Source of the DNA: Bacteroidales bacterium
GTDB lineage: Bacteria; Bacteroidota; Bacteroidia; Bacteroidales; Azobacteroidaceae
Reading direction: 5' to 3'
DNA length: 41,122 nucleotides
NCBI GenBank assembly: GCA_003851245.1
Contig: BHEP01000022.1
Location: 1 to 41,122 of the forward strand
Shown in pieces: positions 1 through 9,019 of this stretch. The position numbers and the translations under genes are program-made. The notes below the pieces were generated by a model, which saw only the letters and a list, made by a program, of their open reading frames with translations, was not told the origin of the DNA and did no database searches. The first letter of the stretch is position 1; each line of letters begins with the position of its first letter.

Positions 1-73
1 ATACAAAAGTTATAGTCCTTATTTTATAATTCTTATATTTGTAAAGTACAATAATGACACAAGGGATATATAA

Positions 74-95
74 TGGCACCCCTAATTCGGACACT
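74..95 (+). repeat. Candidate left terminal repeat of an IS3-type element
   Basis: The stretch beginning TGGCACCCCTAATTCGGACA resembles the ends of Bacteroidetes IS3-group elements and lies about 50 bases upstream of an IS3-type orfA, where a left end is expected. No matching right end was found in the window, so this rests on position and resemblance only. Confidence 0.35.
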
Positions 96-145
96 AGTTT
101 CATGAAAAGTTTTTATTTTTACGGATTAAAAAAATGATTTATTTT

Positions 146-402
146 ATGAGAAAGAGAGTAAGTTCAGAATTAAAAGCCAAGGTAGCCATCGCAGCTATTC
201 AAGGACATCGCAAGGTGAATGAAATTGCGAGTGAGTATGAGGTTTTACCCTCTCAGGTAAGTGACTGGAAGAAGCAGCATTTAGATGGTGCAAGTTCTAT
301 TTTTATCAGTTTTCAAAAGGCTAATAAATCTAAAGAAAGTGATCAGCTCCTGACCAGTCTTTACACCAAAATAGGAGAGTTAGAGGTAGAGCGTGATTTC
401 TC
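146..402 (+). pseudogene. IS3-family transposase OrfA, truncated
   Basis: The translation beginning MRKRVSSELKAKVAIAA has the layout of an IS3-family OrfA: an N-terminal helix-turn-helix DNA-binding region (about residues 1-45, including VLPSQVSDWKKQ) and a downstream segment ending LYTKIGELEVERDF, which is the usual leucine-rich OrfA tail. Homology stops at DF, exactly where a second element's terminal repeat begins (403). The remaining codons to 430 read into that element. No OrfB (DDE catalytic subunit) was found, so the element cannot move itself. An ATG at 134 is also in frame, but 146 fits the family N-terminus better. Confidence 0.7.
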
Positions 403-1121
403 AACCCACATTGCAGTTATGGAGAGTTAACATGCTGTTTTCCACGCGCTATTTTTTCAAAAAGTTGATTTTGGTACCCTGCAAATTTTGTTTTATTGAT
501 TGGTATTACTTTGTACTTCAAGATGCCAATTATTTTCTTAACTTGCTCATCAGGCTCGCTACACTGTCTTATAGTTATGAGTTGCTGCTTATCATTTTAA
601 ATGCTTGTAGAGATTATTTTTTGCGTGTTCATTATTCTAACAATCTCCCTCCACTCACTATGTATTCCGTTCTTTTTGAGCTGAAACCTGATAGTCGAAA
701 CCAGCCAATATGCCAATATTCCTAGATCTGGGTGTTTATATACCAATTCGCCAATACGTTTTGCTAGTAGGGGATGCTTATCGGGCTTTAATTCATCCAA
801 ATGACTTAAAGCACAGATAGTTATGCGAGCAAGAACTCCCTTTCATTGCGATAGCTCTCACACAGATGATAGTAAGTATATCGCTCTCCGCTGGGCTTTT
901 CGTATTTTGTTATTGCTTTTAAAAACATGCTGCAAATATAGGCACTCCAAACCACAATAAAAATCCAAAATGGTACCCCACAGAGCACTTTTCAAAAACC
1001 AAATATTAAGCCATGCGTGATTATCAGCATGTTGAAAAATCAAAATCTTATGAAAATACAACATTTAACTATTTCAAGGCTAAAATAAATGTATTTTAAC
1101 AAAAAGGCTGCAATGTGGGTT
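403..1121 (-). mobile_element. Internally deleted IS1634/IS4-like element
   Basis: A 719-bp unit is bounded by a perfect 14-bp inverted repeat, AACCCACATTGCAG at 403-416 and its reverse complement at 1108-1121. Inside, on the minus strand, lie both ends of one transposase with the middle missing. The transposase stop codon lies directly beside the left repeat, as is common in compact IS elements. Intact family members are far longer, so this is a deletion derivative that could move only with a transposase supplied from elsewhere. It interrupts the IS3 orfA. No clear target-site duplication is visible. Confidence 0.65.
417..928 (-). pseudogene. IS1634/IS4-like transposase, N- and C-terminal remnants
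   Basis: From the ATG at 928 (minus) the frame reads MFLKAITKYEKPSGERYTYY followed by HLCESYRNERE, the typical N-terminus of Bacteroidetes IS1634-type transposases, then hits a stop. After a frameshift it continues as ARITICALSHLDELKPDKHP and GELVYKHPD, then jumps straight to the C-terminal block LGILAYWLVSTIRFQLKK with REIVRIMNTQK. An in-frame TAA follows, after which the frame continues as ITIRQCSEPDEQVKKI to a final stop at 417-419. The central DDE catalytic region is absent. It carries one frameshift, one nonsense codon and one large deletion. The family name is from memory of conserved motifs, not a search. Confidence 0.65.
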
Positions 1122-1201
1122 AAAAACATTCTTTTAAAAAGATTTGTTTAGGGTATGGCTGCTATAGAATTGTCGTATAGATGTAAAGTAGCCTAAAAAT
1201 A

Positions 1202-2254
1202 ATGAAAGAAAAAGCAAAATATCACAAAAAGCAAGAGTTATATGCAACAATATTGTTGGACTATATTCGTGGACTTTCTTCTAGCGAGGCACGAGCGGAG
1301 GTGGAGCTGTGGCTAAGAACAGATGAGGCTAATGAAGAAATATTATTAGATACGAGTTCTATTTTTTATGCCCTACAAACAGAAAAACGCATAGCGGCAA
1401 GAGATCCCCTGCAAGCTTTTGAGAGAGTAATGCAAATAAGAAAAAATAGAGAGAGGAAACTATGGCTCAATCGTGTGCTAGCTACGGCAGCCTGCATTGC
1501 AGGAGTGATGTTTTTTTCTACTATGCTAAACTTTTGGAAGCACGAAAACATTAAACCTCAACCTCAAATCATCACTGTGGAATCTAATGCGGGCATGCGT
1601 AGCCATTTTAATTTGCCTGATGGAACAGAAGTTTATCTCAATTCGGGAAGCAGTATTTCCTATCCCTTACCATATGATGGCGACAAAAGGCGGGTAGAAC
1701 TTAATGGGGAGGCGTATTTTAAGGTAGTCCACAATCCTAAAAGGCCATTTATTGTTGCCGTATGCGACAATATTCAGGAGCTGGAGGTGCTGGGCACAGA
1801 ATTTAATTTGCAGGCATACGAAAATGAATCAATAATAAAAACAACATTGGTAAAGGGAAGCGTAAGTCTGCTGTTAAAAAACAGCAAGGGAGAGAGATAC
1901 GAACAAATATTACGTGCTTCAGAAAAAGCAGTTTATGATATCACAACAGGAGAAGTGAGCGTCAGCATCGTTGACACAGAGTATGAAACTGCATGGAAAG
2001 AAGGAAAACTGATGTTTAAAAATGATCCAATGCCAGAGATACTGAAAAAGCTGTCAAGTTTTTATGATGTGGAATTTGAAATTCGCGACAAGATTGTGGA
2101 AACTTATCGTTTTACGGGAACCTTTGAAAAACGGCAGCTGTTTCAGATACTCAACTACCTAAAATTATCTTCAAATATCGATTTTAGAAATAATCAGGAA
2201 AGTGAAGACGGAAAATTGGGAGTAAAGTATACCGTTGTCACATCACAAAAATAG
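1202..2254 (+). CDS. FecR-family anti-sigma factor (cassette 1)
   Basis: The 350-residue protein has the standard architecture: a cytoplasmic N-terminal sigma-binding part (about 1-85), one membrane segment (about 91-110, LATAACIAGVMFFSTML), a periplasmic FecR domain (about 125-225, with LPDGTEVYLNSGSSISYP, GEAYFKV and VLGTEFNLQAY) and a C-terminal DUF4974-type domain (about 265-345). Such proteins hold an ECF sigma factor at the inner membrane and release it when a substrate-loaded SusC contacts the periplasmic part through its STN domain. SusC 1, which has an STN domain, follows 118 bp downstream. No sigma gene precedes it; the nearest is at 7588, beyond SusD. It begins 80 bp after the IS relic. 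Confidence 0.9.
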   Translation: MKEKAKYHKKQELYATILLDYIRGLSSSEARAEVELWLRTDEANEEILLDTSSIFYALQTEKRIAARDPLQAFERVMQIRKNRERKLWLNRVLATAACIAGVMFFSTMLNFWKHENIKPQPQIITVESNAGMRSHFNLPDGTEVYLNSGSSISYPLPYDGDKRRVELNGEAYFKVVHNPKRPFIVAVCDNIQELEVLGTEFNLQAYENESIIKTTLVKGSVSLLLKNSKGERYEQILRASEKAVYDITTGEVSVSIVDTEYETAWKEGKLMFKNDPMPEILKKLSSFYDVEFEIRDKIVETYRFTGTFEKRQLFQILNYLKLSSNIDFRNNQESEDGKLGVKYTVVTSQK

Positions 2255-2372
2255 AAAAATAATAGTTTAATGTTGAACATATAAAAAAAAACGCCTATGA
2301 TATAAAAAAAGAATGAACCATATTGTTAAAACTATACCTTAGTATTTTAAATATTAAAATTATCTATAAAAT

Positions 2373-5300
2373 ATGAAAATAAAAAAAACTATTAAAGTCA
2401 TTAAGCTAACTTGCTTAATGCTATGCCTATCTCCAATTATAGTGTACGCTTCTAAGTCGTATGCAGAAACTACGGCAGTATCCGTCAATTTATCAAACAA
2501 ATCTGTTTCTGAGGTTCTTGAATATCTAGAAAAGGAAACAGAGTTTAACTTTTACTACAACAACGAATTGATAGATATGAACCGCAAGGTGTCAGTGAAT
2601 GTAAATAGCAAAAATGTTTTTGCTATATTGGATCTCATTTTCAAAGATTCAGATGTCCGTTATAAAATAGTTGACAAGGATGTTATTCTAACAGTTGGTA
2701 GATTAAAGGCTACGCAACAAGATGAGGGAAAAATAACAGGGAAAGTTGTTGATGAAAAAGGAGAAGCCATCATTGGAGCAAGTGTGCTGGTAAAAGGAAC
2801 TAATATTGGTACTGTTACGGATATGGATGGGGTATTCTCATTACAAGTTGGTAGCAATAAGCCCAATATTGTCATTAGCTATATTGGATATACACAAAAA
2901 ACCTTATTGGTAGAGGGCGGGTCAATAGATGTTGTCTTGCTTGAAGATGCTCAAAAACTAGACGAAGTAATCGTTATTGGCTACGGATCAGTCTCTAAAC
3001 GAGAAGTAACCTCTGCTGTATCCCATGTTTCCAGTAAGGATTTTCTAAATATAGGCAGCAACAATCCTGCAATGCAGATACAGGGAAAGGTGGCAGGAGT
3101 TTCTATTAATAATAGTTCGGCAGCAGATCCCAATTCTAGCACAAGCATACAGGTTAGAGGAGTATCTTCTCGTAAGGCGGGCTTAGGACCTCTTATTGTG
3201 ATAAATGGAGTGCCAGGAGGCAACTTGGAGAATATCAATGAAAACGATATAGAATCCATTGATGTATTGAAAGATGGAGCGGCCTCTGCTATTTATGGAA
3301 CACGAGGTTCCAATGGAGTTATTGTGGTAACAACAAAAAAAGGAGGAGGAGCCAATGGTGCCGTAGAAACAAGCTATAATGGTTATTTGAGTTTTGATGT
3401 GGTAAAAAAGCAATTGCCCGTATTGAGTGCCGACGAATTCAGAACACATTTGCCCGAAAGAGGCAACGACTTTGGTGGCAATACTGATTGGTTTGATGAG
3501 TTGACCAAAGTTGGAGTTACCCACAACCACGCACTACAAATATCAGGAGGAACTGAATTGAATAACTACCGCGCTACGGTAGATGTACGCGATGCCAATG
3601 GCATAGACCTGCGTTCAAACAGGAAAGAAATAGGAGCGCGTTTTTCTATAAACCATACTGATAAAAACGAATTGTATCAAATAATGCTCAATGTAGCTCC
3701 ACGTTCTATTGATTATAATGATTCCGATCACAATGTGTTTTCTCAGGCTATGACACTCAACCCAACGATGCCTGTGATGAACCCAGACAAACCCAATACG
3801 TATTATAGAACTACGGGATGGGACGCCAATAATCCTGTAGAAAAACTACGCCTAGAGAAAAAAGGAGGAGAAAGAAAGTACCTCGATTGGGATGGAACCT
3901 TCAAGCTAAATATTCTGCCTCTATTTGCCCCAAAATCTGCACATACCTTGAGCACTCAGGTAACTTTGGCTCAGCAGCTCAAAGACCACGATTTTCATTG
4001 GTTTCGCCCATCTACCTCTACCGTTGCAATTGCAGCAGGACGTAAGGGAGAAGCTTCTCAAGAAAAACAGAGATACAAGCAAGAGAGTTTAGAATGGTTG
4101 GGAAATTATGGATTTAGAAAAAATGGACATAATTTCAAAGCCATGGTAGGCTATTCTTACCAATATTTTATGGATGAGGGCTTACAAGCAGAAAACAAAG
4201 ATTTTCCCTCCGACGCACTTATGTACAATAAGCTTAGCAACGGCACTTACATGAAAGAGGTAGAAGGACGACTGGGCATGAGTTCTTTCAAAAACGACTC
4301 CAAGTTGATTGCCTTTTTTGGCCGTCTATCCTACGATTTTCACAGCAAATATCTTGTCACAGCCTCACTGCGATATGAAGGCTCTTCCAAATTTGGACTC
4401 AACAACAAATGGGGATATTTTCCAGCAATATCAGCAGGATGGCGCATCAGTGAAGAGGCCTTTCTCTCCGACATAGCCTGGATTGATGACTTTAAAATAC
4501 GCGCTGATTATGGCGTTACTGGCAACCAAGATTTTGACAACTACAAATCATTGTCCACAATGAACGGATACGGAGAAGTATACTACAATGGAAGATACTA
4601 TCAGGGCTGGTCGCCCAATGTAAATGTAAATAGTGATTTGAAATGGGAAAAGGGCAAAAATTGGAATATTGGACTAGACTTTACATTATTCGACTCTAAA
4701 CTTAGCGGTAGTGTCAACTATTTTAACCGTCAGCAGCAAGATCTATTGGGCGATTACGATGTGGCAACACCGCCTAATATACAAACATCATCCTTTGTTA
4801 ATGTAGGAACTATGAAAAATACAGGTATTGAAATTGATTTGAGTTTTAATGCCATCAAAACAAAGGATTTTTCATATACTCTTGGAGTGATAGGATCGGT
4901 AACAGATAACAAGTTTGTTTCTTTCTCAAACGCCATATTTAAAGGACAAAAGTACTATTGGCAAGATGGATTTCAAGCTCCTGGAACGGCAGGTCCAATG
5001 CAACGCATTCAAGAAGGCGAACGTATTGGATCATACTATACTTATGTGTATGCTGGAGTAGACGAGCAAGGAAACTGGATGATCAAAAACAAAGAGGGCG
5101 ATGTGATACCAATCGGAGATGGAGAAGAGGAAGATAAGGTAAAAACAGGCAATGGACTACCCAAATTTAACCTCTCACTCACCAATAGCTTTAGATACAA
5201 AGACTTCGATATGTCTTTGTTCTTTCGTGGAAATTTTGGATACCAGGTCTACAATGTTCATGAATTTTACTGGGGACTTCAATCCACGGGTGCAAATAAC

Positions 5301-5624
5301 AATGTATTAGAATCGGCCTACAAAGAAAACGGACATATCGTCACTGGCATGAACCAACACAACAGTTATTTTGTACAAGATGCAGATTATCTGAAGCTCG
5401 ATGTTGCTACCATAGGTTATACCCTAAAGGCCTCGTCTAAGTGGATACAAAGCGCACGCTTATATTTTACGGGCCGCAATCTGCTTACGATTACTAAATT
5501 TGACGGAATAGATCCTGATGTTTTCCCTGTCAATGGCTTGCAGCCAGGAGCTCCATCTCCCGAGAGAAAAAATTACTATCCATCTACTCGCCAGTATTTA
5601 GTGGGTGTTCAACTTAATTTCTAA
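2373..5624 (+). CDS. SusC/RagA TonB-linked outer membrane transporter 1 (with STN domain)
   Basis: The 1083-residue protein is a TonB-dependent beta-barrel that imports glycan or peptide oligomers together with its SusD lid. In order there are a signal peptide (about 1-31), an STN domain (about 36-105) that contacts FecR, a carboxypeptidase-D-like regulatory domain (about 120-195, GKVVDEKGEAIIGASVLVKG), a TonB-box region (DEVIVIGYGS, about 197-206), a plug with VLKDGAASAIYGTRGSNGVI, and a long barrel ending in VGVQLNF with a C-terminal aromatic residue. Length is normal for the family and the frame is intact. The SusD gene follows 17 bp downstream, so the two should be co-transcribed. The substrate cannot be told from sequence, since no degrading enzyme is encoded beside it. 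Confidence 0.95.
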   Translation: MKIKKTIKVIKLTCLMLCLSPIIVYASKSYAETTAVSVNLSNKSVSEVLEYLEKETEFNFYYNNELIDMNRKVSVNVNSKNVFAILDLIFKDSDVRYKIVDKDVILTVGRLKATQQDEGKITGKVVDEKGEAIIGASVLVKGTNIGTVTDMDGVFSLQVGSNKPNIVISYIGYTQKTLLVEGGSIDVVLLEDAQKLDEVIVIGYGSVSKREVTSAVSHVSSKDFLNIGSNNPAMQIQGKVAGVSINNSSAADPNSSTSIQVRGVSSRKAGLGPLIVINGVPGGNLENINENDIESIDVLKDGAASAIYGTRGSNGVIVVTTKKGGGANGAVETSYNGYLSFDVVKKQLPVLSADEFRTHLPERGNDFGGNTDWFDELTKVGVTHNHALQISGGTELNNYRATVDVRDANGIDLRSNRKEIGARFSINHTDKNELYQIMLNVAPRSIDYNDSDHNVFSQAMTLNPTMPVMNPDKPNTYYRTTGWDANNPVEKLRLEKKGGERKYLDWDGTFKLNILPLFAPKSAHTLSTQVTLAQQLKDHDFHWFRPSTSTVAIAAGRKGEASQEKQRYKQESLEWLGNYGFRKNGHNFKAMVGYSYQYFMDEGLQAENKDFPSDALMYNKLSNGTYMKEVEGRLGMSSFKNDSKLIAFFGRLSYDFHSKYLVTASLRYEGSSKFGLNNKWGYFPAISAGWRISEEAFLSDIAWIDDFKIRADYGVTGNQDFDNYKSLSTMNGYGEVYYNGRYYQGWSPNVNVNSDLKWEKGKNWNIGLDFTLFDSKLSGSVNYFNRQQQDLLGDYDVATPPNIQTSSFVNVGTMKNTGIEIDLSFNAIKTKDFSYTLGVIGSVTDNKFVSFSNAIFKGQKYYWQDGFQAPGTAGPMQRIQEGERIGSYYTYVYAGVDEQGNWMIKNKEGDVIPIGDGEEEDKVKTGNGLPKFNLSLTNSFRYKDFDMSLFFRGNFGYQVYNVHEFYWGLQSTGANNNVLESAYKENGHIVTGMNQHNSYFVQDADYLKLDVATIGYTLKASSKWIQSARLYFTGRNLLTITKFDGIDPDVFPVNGLQPGAPSPERKNYYPSTRQYLVGVQLNF

Positions 5625-5641
5625 TCTTAAAAAATAATTTT

Positions 5642-7384
5642 ATGAAACTCAATAAATATATTGTAGTGTTGGCTACTGCGGCAATGGCAAGTAGCAGCTG
5701 CACCGACCTGAGCGAAAATGTTTATGATATTATCATTGCCGAAAATTTTTATCAAACTAAAGACAATGTCATACAGGGATTTGTGCGCCCTTTCGACCAT
5801 GCCTATTGGTCGTGTGCGGCTGCCAGCTTTCAGCTGGGCGAAAACTCTGCCGACCATTTCATGACTCCCAACCGCCAAGGACACTGGCTGGATGGTGAGA
5901 ATTATTTCAGATTGCATAGACACAAATGGACTATCGACGATTGGGTGCCTCGTGATGCTTGGAACAATAACTTTCAAGGTATAGTTTATGCAAATAGTGC
6001 AATCACCGACTTGTCGAAATTGGATCCTGCAAAATTTGATATGACTCAGGCCGAACTCGATAATTTTAATGCACAGTTGAGAACCCTGCGTGCTTGGTTT
6101 TATATCTGCCTATTGGATATGTACCGAAATATCCCTATCGCAACTGACTATCCCAGTGATGACCCTTCGCCTTCTCAGGTTTCTCCCAAAGAAGCATTCG
6201 ACTTTATTGAAAGAGAGTTGCTGGAAGTGATACCACTACTAAATACAAAAGTAGGCAGTGGAGGTAACTTAGGAGCACAAGGCAGCTGGACAAAAGCAGG
6301 AGCTGCTTCCTTATTGATGCGTTTGTATTTAAATGCTGAATTGTGGATAGGAGAAAATCGTATTGCCGACTGTAAAAAATATGCAGAGCACATTATCGAT
6401 GGAGAATATGGAAGCTATGGAATCGCCAGCCGCTGGGATGCTCCCTACGATTGGAACAATGAAACCTGCGAAGAATTGATATATGCATTCACCAGTTCCT
6501 ATGGCTATGCCCACCACGTATATGACAGCGGCATGTTTTGGTGGAATATGCCTTACAAGGCTCCTGCCTATTTTGGTTTCAAGGATTGGGGAGATGCTAA
6601 TCCGCGATTTGCACTACAGCCAGGGCTTGATTTGGAAGGCAATGAATACGCTTTTGAAAACGGGAAGCCTGTTCGCAAATTTATGAAATATCCCGACGAT
6701 GTGAGGCTCAAGAAATACCGAAATCTGGGAAATAGCAGCCGTGAGGGTATGTTTCTTCGTGAGTCTTTAGACTATATCGACGAAATAGGCGTCAAACAAT
6801 TTGCACGCTCAGGCGATGACAGATACAGACTCTATTTGCGAGATCAAGTAGGATGGTTTGAAGATACCGACACTCTCAGTATTTCGCCCAAACCTTCGTC
6901 AGGAGCTCCCGTTATGATTTCAGATATGAATCATGCCGATCAAAACTCGGGATGGTATATGATAAAATATCCGATTTATGGATCTGCTGATGCAGGCAAG
7001 GTTGAAGCCGATTATGCGGTTATTCGTTTGGCTGAAGTGTACTATACCTTAGCTGAATGCAATTTCCGTCAAGGCCAGAAGGGCAAAGCAGCTCAATTGC
7101 TAAATACTGTGCGTACTCGTTATTATCCAACCAACTCCCCTAGCTTGTATAAAGAAGATGGCAGCCAAATCACTGAGCAAGAACTCCTGGACGAATGGGG
7201 ACGCGAATTTCTTGGTGAAGGTATTCGCCGTACTGTACTCTGCCGATTTGGCGCCTACACTTCTGAATGGTGGGACAAAGAAAAAGAGACGAGCAAACAT
7301 ACATTGCTTGCGCCTATATCCAGAAAAACGCTACAAGCAAACCCCAATTTGAAGCAAAACCCAGGATATGCAACACCCGAATAA
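5642..7384 (+). CDS. SusD/RagB outer membrane lipoprotein 1
   Basis: The 580-residue substrate-capture lipoprotein is the partner of SusC 1. It has a lipoprotein signal with Cys20 (MASSSC), an alpha-helical TPR-like core, and the C-terminal RagB/SusD signature including YAVIRLAEVYYTLAECNFRQ and an end of the type LAPISRKTLQANPNLKQNPGY. It should sit on the cell surface as a hinged lid over the SusC barrel. The frame is intact and length is typical. A strong terminator-like hairpin starts 38 bp after the stop. Confidence 0.93.
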   Translation: MKLNKYIVVLATAAMASSSCTDLSENVYDIIIAENFYQTKDNVIQGFVRPFDHAYWSCAAASFQLGENSADHFMTPNRQGHWLDGENYFRLHRHKWTIDDWVPRDAWNNNFQGIVYANSAITDLSKLDPAKFDMTQAELDNFNAQLRTLRAWFYICLLDMYRNIPIATDYPSDDPSPSQVSPKEAFDFIERELLEVIPLLNTKVGSGGNLGAQGSWTKAGAASLLMRLYLNAELWIGENRIADCKKYAEHIIDGEYGSYGIASRWDAPYDWNNETCEELIYAFTSSYGYAHHVYDSGMFWWNMPYKAPAYFGFKDWGDANPRFALQPGLDLEGNEYAFENGKPVRKFMKYPDDVRLKKYRNLGNSSREGMFLRESLDYIDEIGVKQFARSGDDRYRLYLRDQVGWFEDTDTLSISPKPSSGAPVMISDMNHADQNSGWYMIKYPIYGSADAGKVEADYAVIRLAEVYYTLAECNFRQGQKGKAAQLLNTVRTRYYPTNSPSLYKEDGSQITEQELLDEWGREFLGEGIRRTVLCRFGAYTSEWWDKEKETSKHTLLAPISRKTLQANPNLKQNPGYATPE

Positions 7385-7421
7385 TTAAATAACGCCCCAT
7401 TAAAAACTTTTAAAGGGCACT

Positions 7422-7452
7422 AAAATGTCCTGCATATTGCAGGACATTTTTT
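7422..7452 (+). terminator. Rho-independent terminator after SusD 1
   Basis: A 13-base arm AAAATGTCCTGCA, a TAT loop and a matching arm TGCAGGACATTTT run into a T tract. This is a textbook intrinsic terminator that separates the FecR-SusC-SusD transcript from the sigma gene at 7588. Confidence 0.85.
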
Positions 7453-7494
7453 ATAAGACAAAATATAACTAATATATTGGCTATTAGAGCAAGA

Positions 7495-7524
7495 AAATAG
7501 ATTGAATATTTTATCAATCTATTT
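7495..7524. repeat. 11-bp perfect inverted repeat upstream of ECF sigma 1
   Basis: AAATAGATTGA and TCAATCTATTT flank an 8-base spacer, 63 bp before the sigma start codon. There is no T tract on either side long enough to make it a second terminator, so an operator or a leader hairpin is possible. Confidence 0.5.
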
Positions 7525-7587
7525 AGAATAAAAGTATAAATTTTAACTTCTCTTTGCAAGCTAATAAAAGGCAGAATACTTTAATCT

Positions 7588-8145
7588 ATGGATGATGTAA
7601 TATTGGTATCCCACTTGCAAGATAACGATGAAGTCGCTTACAAACAAATATTTCTCAAATACTACTCACCTCTCTGTGAATATGCTTCGCAATATCTTGT
7701 TAATGAAGATGATGCACAAGAGTTGGTTCAAGATCTGATGCTTTTTATTTGGGAGATACGTGCCAATTTGGCTATAGAAAAATCCCTAAAATCGTATCTT
7801 TTTACTGCTACTAAGAACCGTTGCCTTAATGCCATAAAGAAAAAAAAATATCATGAGCGAGTGCATAGCATACTTTATGAAAAACTAAAATGCCAATTTG
7901 AAGATCCCGATTATTATTTGACAAACGAACTTGCCGAAAATATTCAGAGGGCTATAGCTGAATTTCCAGAAACTTATAGAGAAACATTTTTTCTGAGTCG
8001 TTTTGGGGAACAAACAAACGTGCAGATAGCAAATTCTTTGGGCATCTCGGTAAAGACAGTAGAATATCGTATCACCAAATCTCTGAAAATTATGCGCATA
8101 AAGCTAAAAGACTATCTGCCCATACTCTCATTACTATTTGCTTAG
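7588..8145 (+). CDS. ECF (RpoE-like) RNA polymerase sigma factor 1
   Basis: The 185-residue protein has sigma region 2 in the N-terminal half (YKQIFLKYYSPLCEYASQYL, then DDAQELVQDLMLFIWE) and region 4 near the C-terminus (about 120-175, ETFFLSRFGEQTNVQIANSL followed by GISVKTVEYRITKSLKIMR, the -35-binding helix-turn-helix). There is no region 1.1 or 3, as expected for ECF factors of the Bacteroidetes SusC/FecR group. It would direct RNA polymerase to the nearby glycan-uptake genes when released by FecR. It lies downstream of SusD 1 behind a terminator, so it needs its own promoter. It converges with the GntR gene, 42 bp between stops. Confidence 0.92.
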   Translation: MDDVILVSHLQDNDEVAYKQIFLKYYSPLCEYASQYLVNEDDAQELVQDLMLFIWEIRANLAIEKSLKSYLFTATKNRCLNAIKKKKYHERVHSILYEKLKCQFEDPDYYLTNELAENIQRAIAEFPETYRETFFLSRFGEQTNVQIANSLGISVKTVEYRITKSLKIMRIKLKDYLPILSLLFA

Positions 8146-8187
8146 GAGTAGCCATACAAATATGCCTTCAACTATTCATTGTGTCTT

Positions 8188-8916
8188 TTATCGCTCAGCC
8201 TCAATGGTATACGTAAAACTATCGGCTCTATAATATCCTACATTATATTCTACAGGAATGCCATTGGTGTCGTATACAAATCTTTTTCGTATAAGAATGG
8301 CTTCATGTGCCTTGATTTCCAACTTTTCGGCAATAAAATCGCCTGCCAGACTCGCACAAATCTCTTCCTTGGAAGTTTTTACAATAATATTATGCTCCCT
8401 TTCAAGTATTTCATACAAGGGTAGGTTAAAATTTTCTTCCCCTGTGAGTTTTATTGTAGGATTGAAATAAGAGATAAAATAAACAAAAGGATAATCTCTA
8501 TTGCCACGAACGCGTTCTAAAACCAAACATTTAGTATCGCCATCTATATCAAAAAAATTGGCTATTTCTTTGCTTGTCTTTTTGTTGCTTAGGTGCATTT
8601 CAAAATTTTTTACATCTATGCCTAGCATTTTCATCTCCTGAGAAAAACTTCGCCAATTTTTGATGCCTCCTACAATGCCTTTCCTAACAACTTTGGTACC
8701 AAAACCTTTCTTGCGGATAAGTAGTCCCTCAAAAACTAGCTTGTGAATTGCTTGTCGCAGTGTATTCCTAGAGATATCCAGCTGCTTGGACAGCTCAATC
8801 TCACTTGGCAATAACTTGCCGTTCTTGTATTGCTCCTCGTCTATCAACTTGCGAAGAAATTCTTCTGCCTGCACATGAAGAGGCTTTGGATTGCTGGGGT
8901 TTAATTTCTCTTTCAT
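8188..8916 (-). CDS. GntR-family transcriptional regulator with UTRA domain
   Basis: The 242-residue protein has an N-terminal winged helix (about 12-78, with LPSEIELSKQLDISRNTLRQ and AIHKLVFEGLLIRKKGFGT) and a C-terminal UTRA ligand-binding domain (about 95-235, including CLVLERVRGNRDYPFVYFIS and IPVEYNVGYYRADSF). HutC-subfamily proteins of this type usually repress sugar or amino-acid catabolic genes and are released by a phosphorylated sugar or related ligand. The natural target here is the divergently placed isomerase-transporter-kinase operon at 11107, which is inference from context. It lies 103 bp downstream of the OLD-like ATPase gene in the same direction and could share its transcript. 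Confidence 0.92.
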   Translation of the reverse strand: MKEKLNPSNPKPLHVQAEEFLRKLIDEEQYKNGKLLPSEIELSKQLDISRNTLRQAIHKLVFEGLLIRKKGFGTKVVRKGIVGGIKNWRSFSQEMKMLGIDVKNFEMHLSNKKTSKEIANFFDIDGDTKCLVLERVRGNRDYPFVYFISYFNPTIKLTGEENFNLPLYEILEREHNIIVKTSKEEICASLAGDFIAEKLEIKAHEAILIRKRFVYDTNGIPVEYNVGYYRADSFTYTIEAER

Positions 8917-8919
8917 CGT

Positions 8920-8939
8920 TTATAGATGCTTATAGATGT
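8920..8939. promoter_or_regulatory. Direct repeat immediately upstream of the GntR start
   Basis: Two adjacent copies of TTATAGATG(C/T) lie 4-23 bp before the GntR start codon. A repressor binding here would block its own translation-start region. Function is a guess from position only. Confidence 0.3.
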
Positions 8940-9019
8940 TTGTATTTGTATATCTAATATTCAAAATTCGCTCTTGCCTATTGTTGAGAATATCTCATAA
9001 AGGCATTGCATTGTTGATC

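Noticed and set aside
393..725. Plus-strand open frame of 110 codons
   Set aside because: It is antisense to the well-supported transposase remnant at 417-928 and has no recognisable domain.
858..1064. Minus-strand open frame of 68 codons left of FecR 1
   Set aside because: It overlaps the N-terminal transposase remnant in another frame and spans the IS non-coding end; not a separate gene.
1140..1201. Possible shared ECF promoter motif (GGG...TCGTA) upstream of both FecR genes
   Set aside because: The elements have different spacing (19 against 16 bp) in the two places, and two sites are too few to separate signal from chance.
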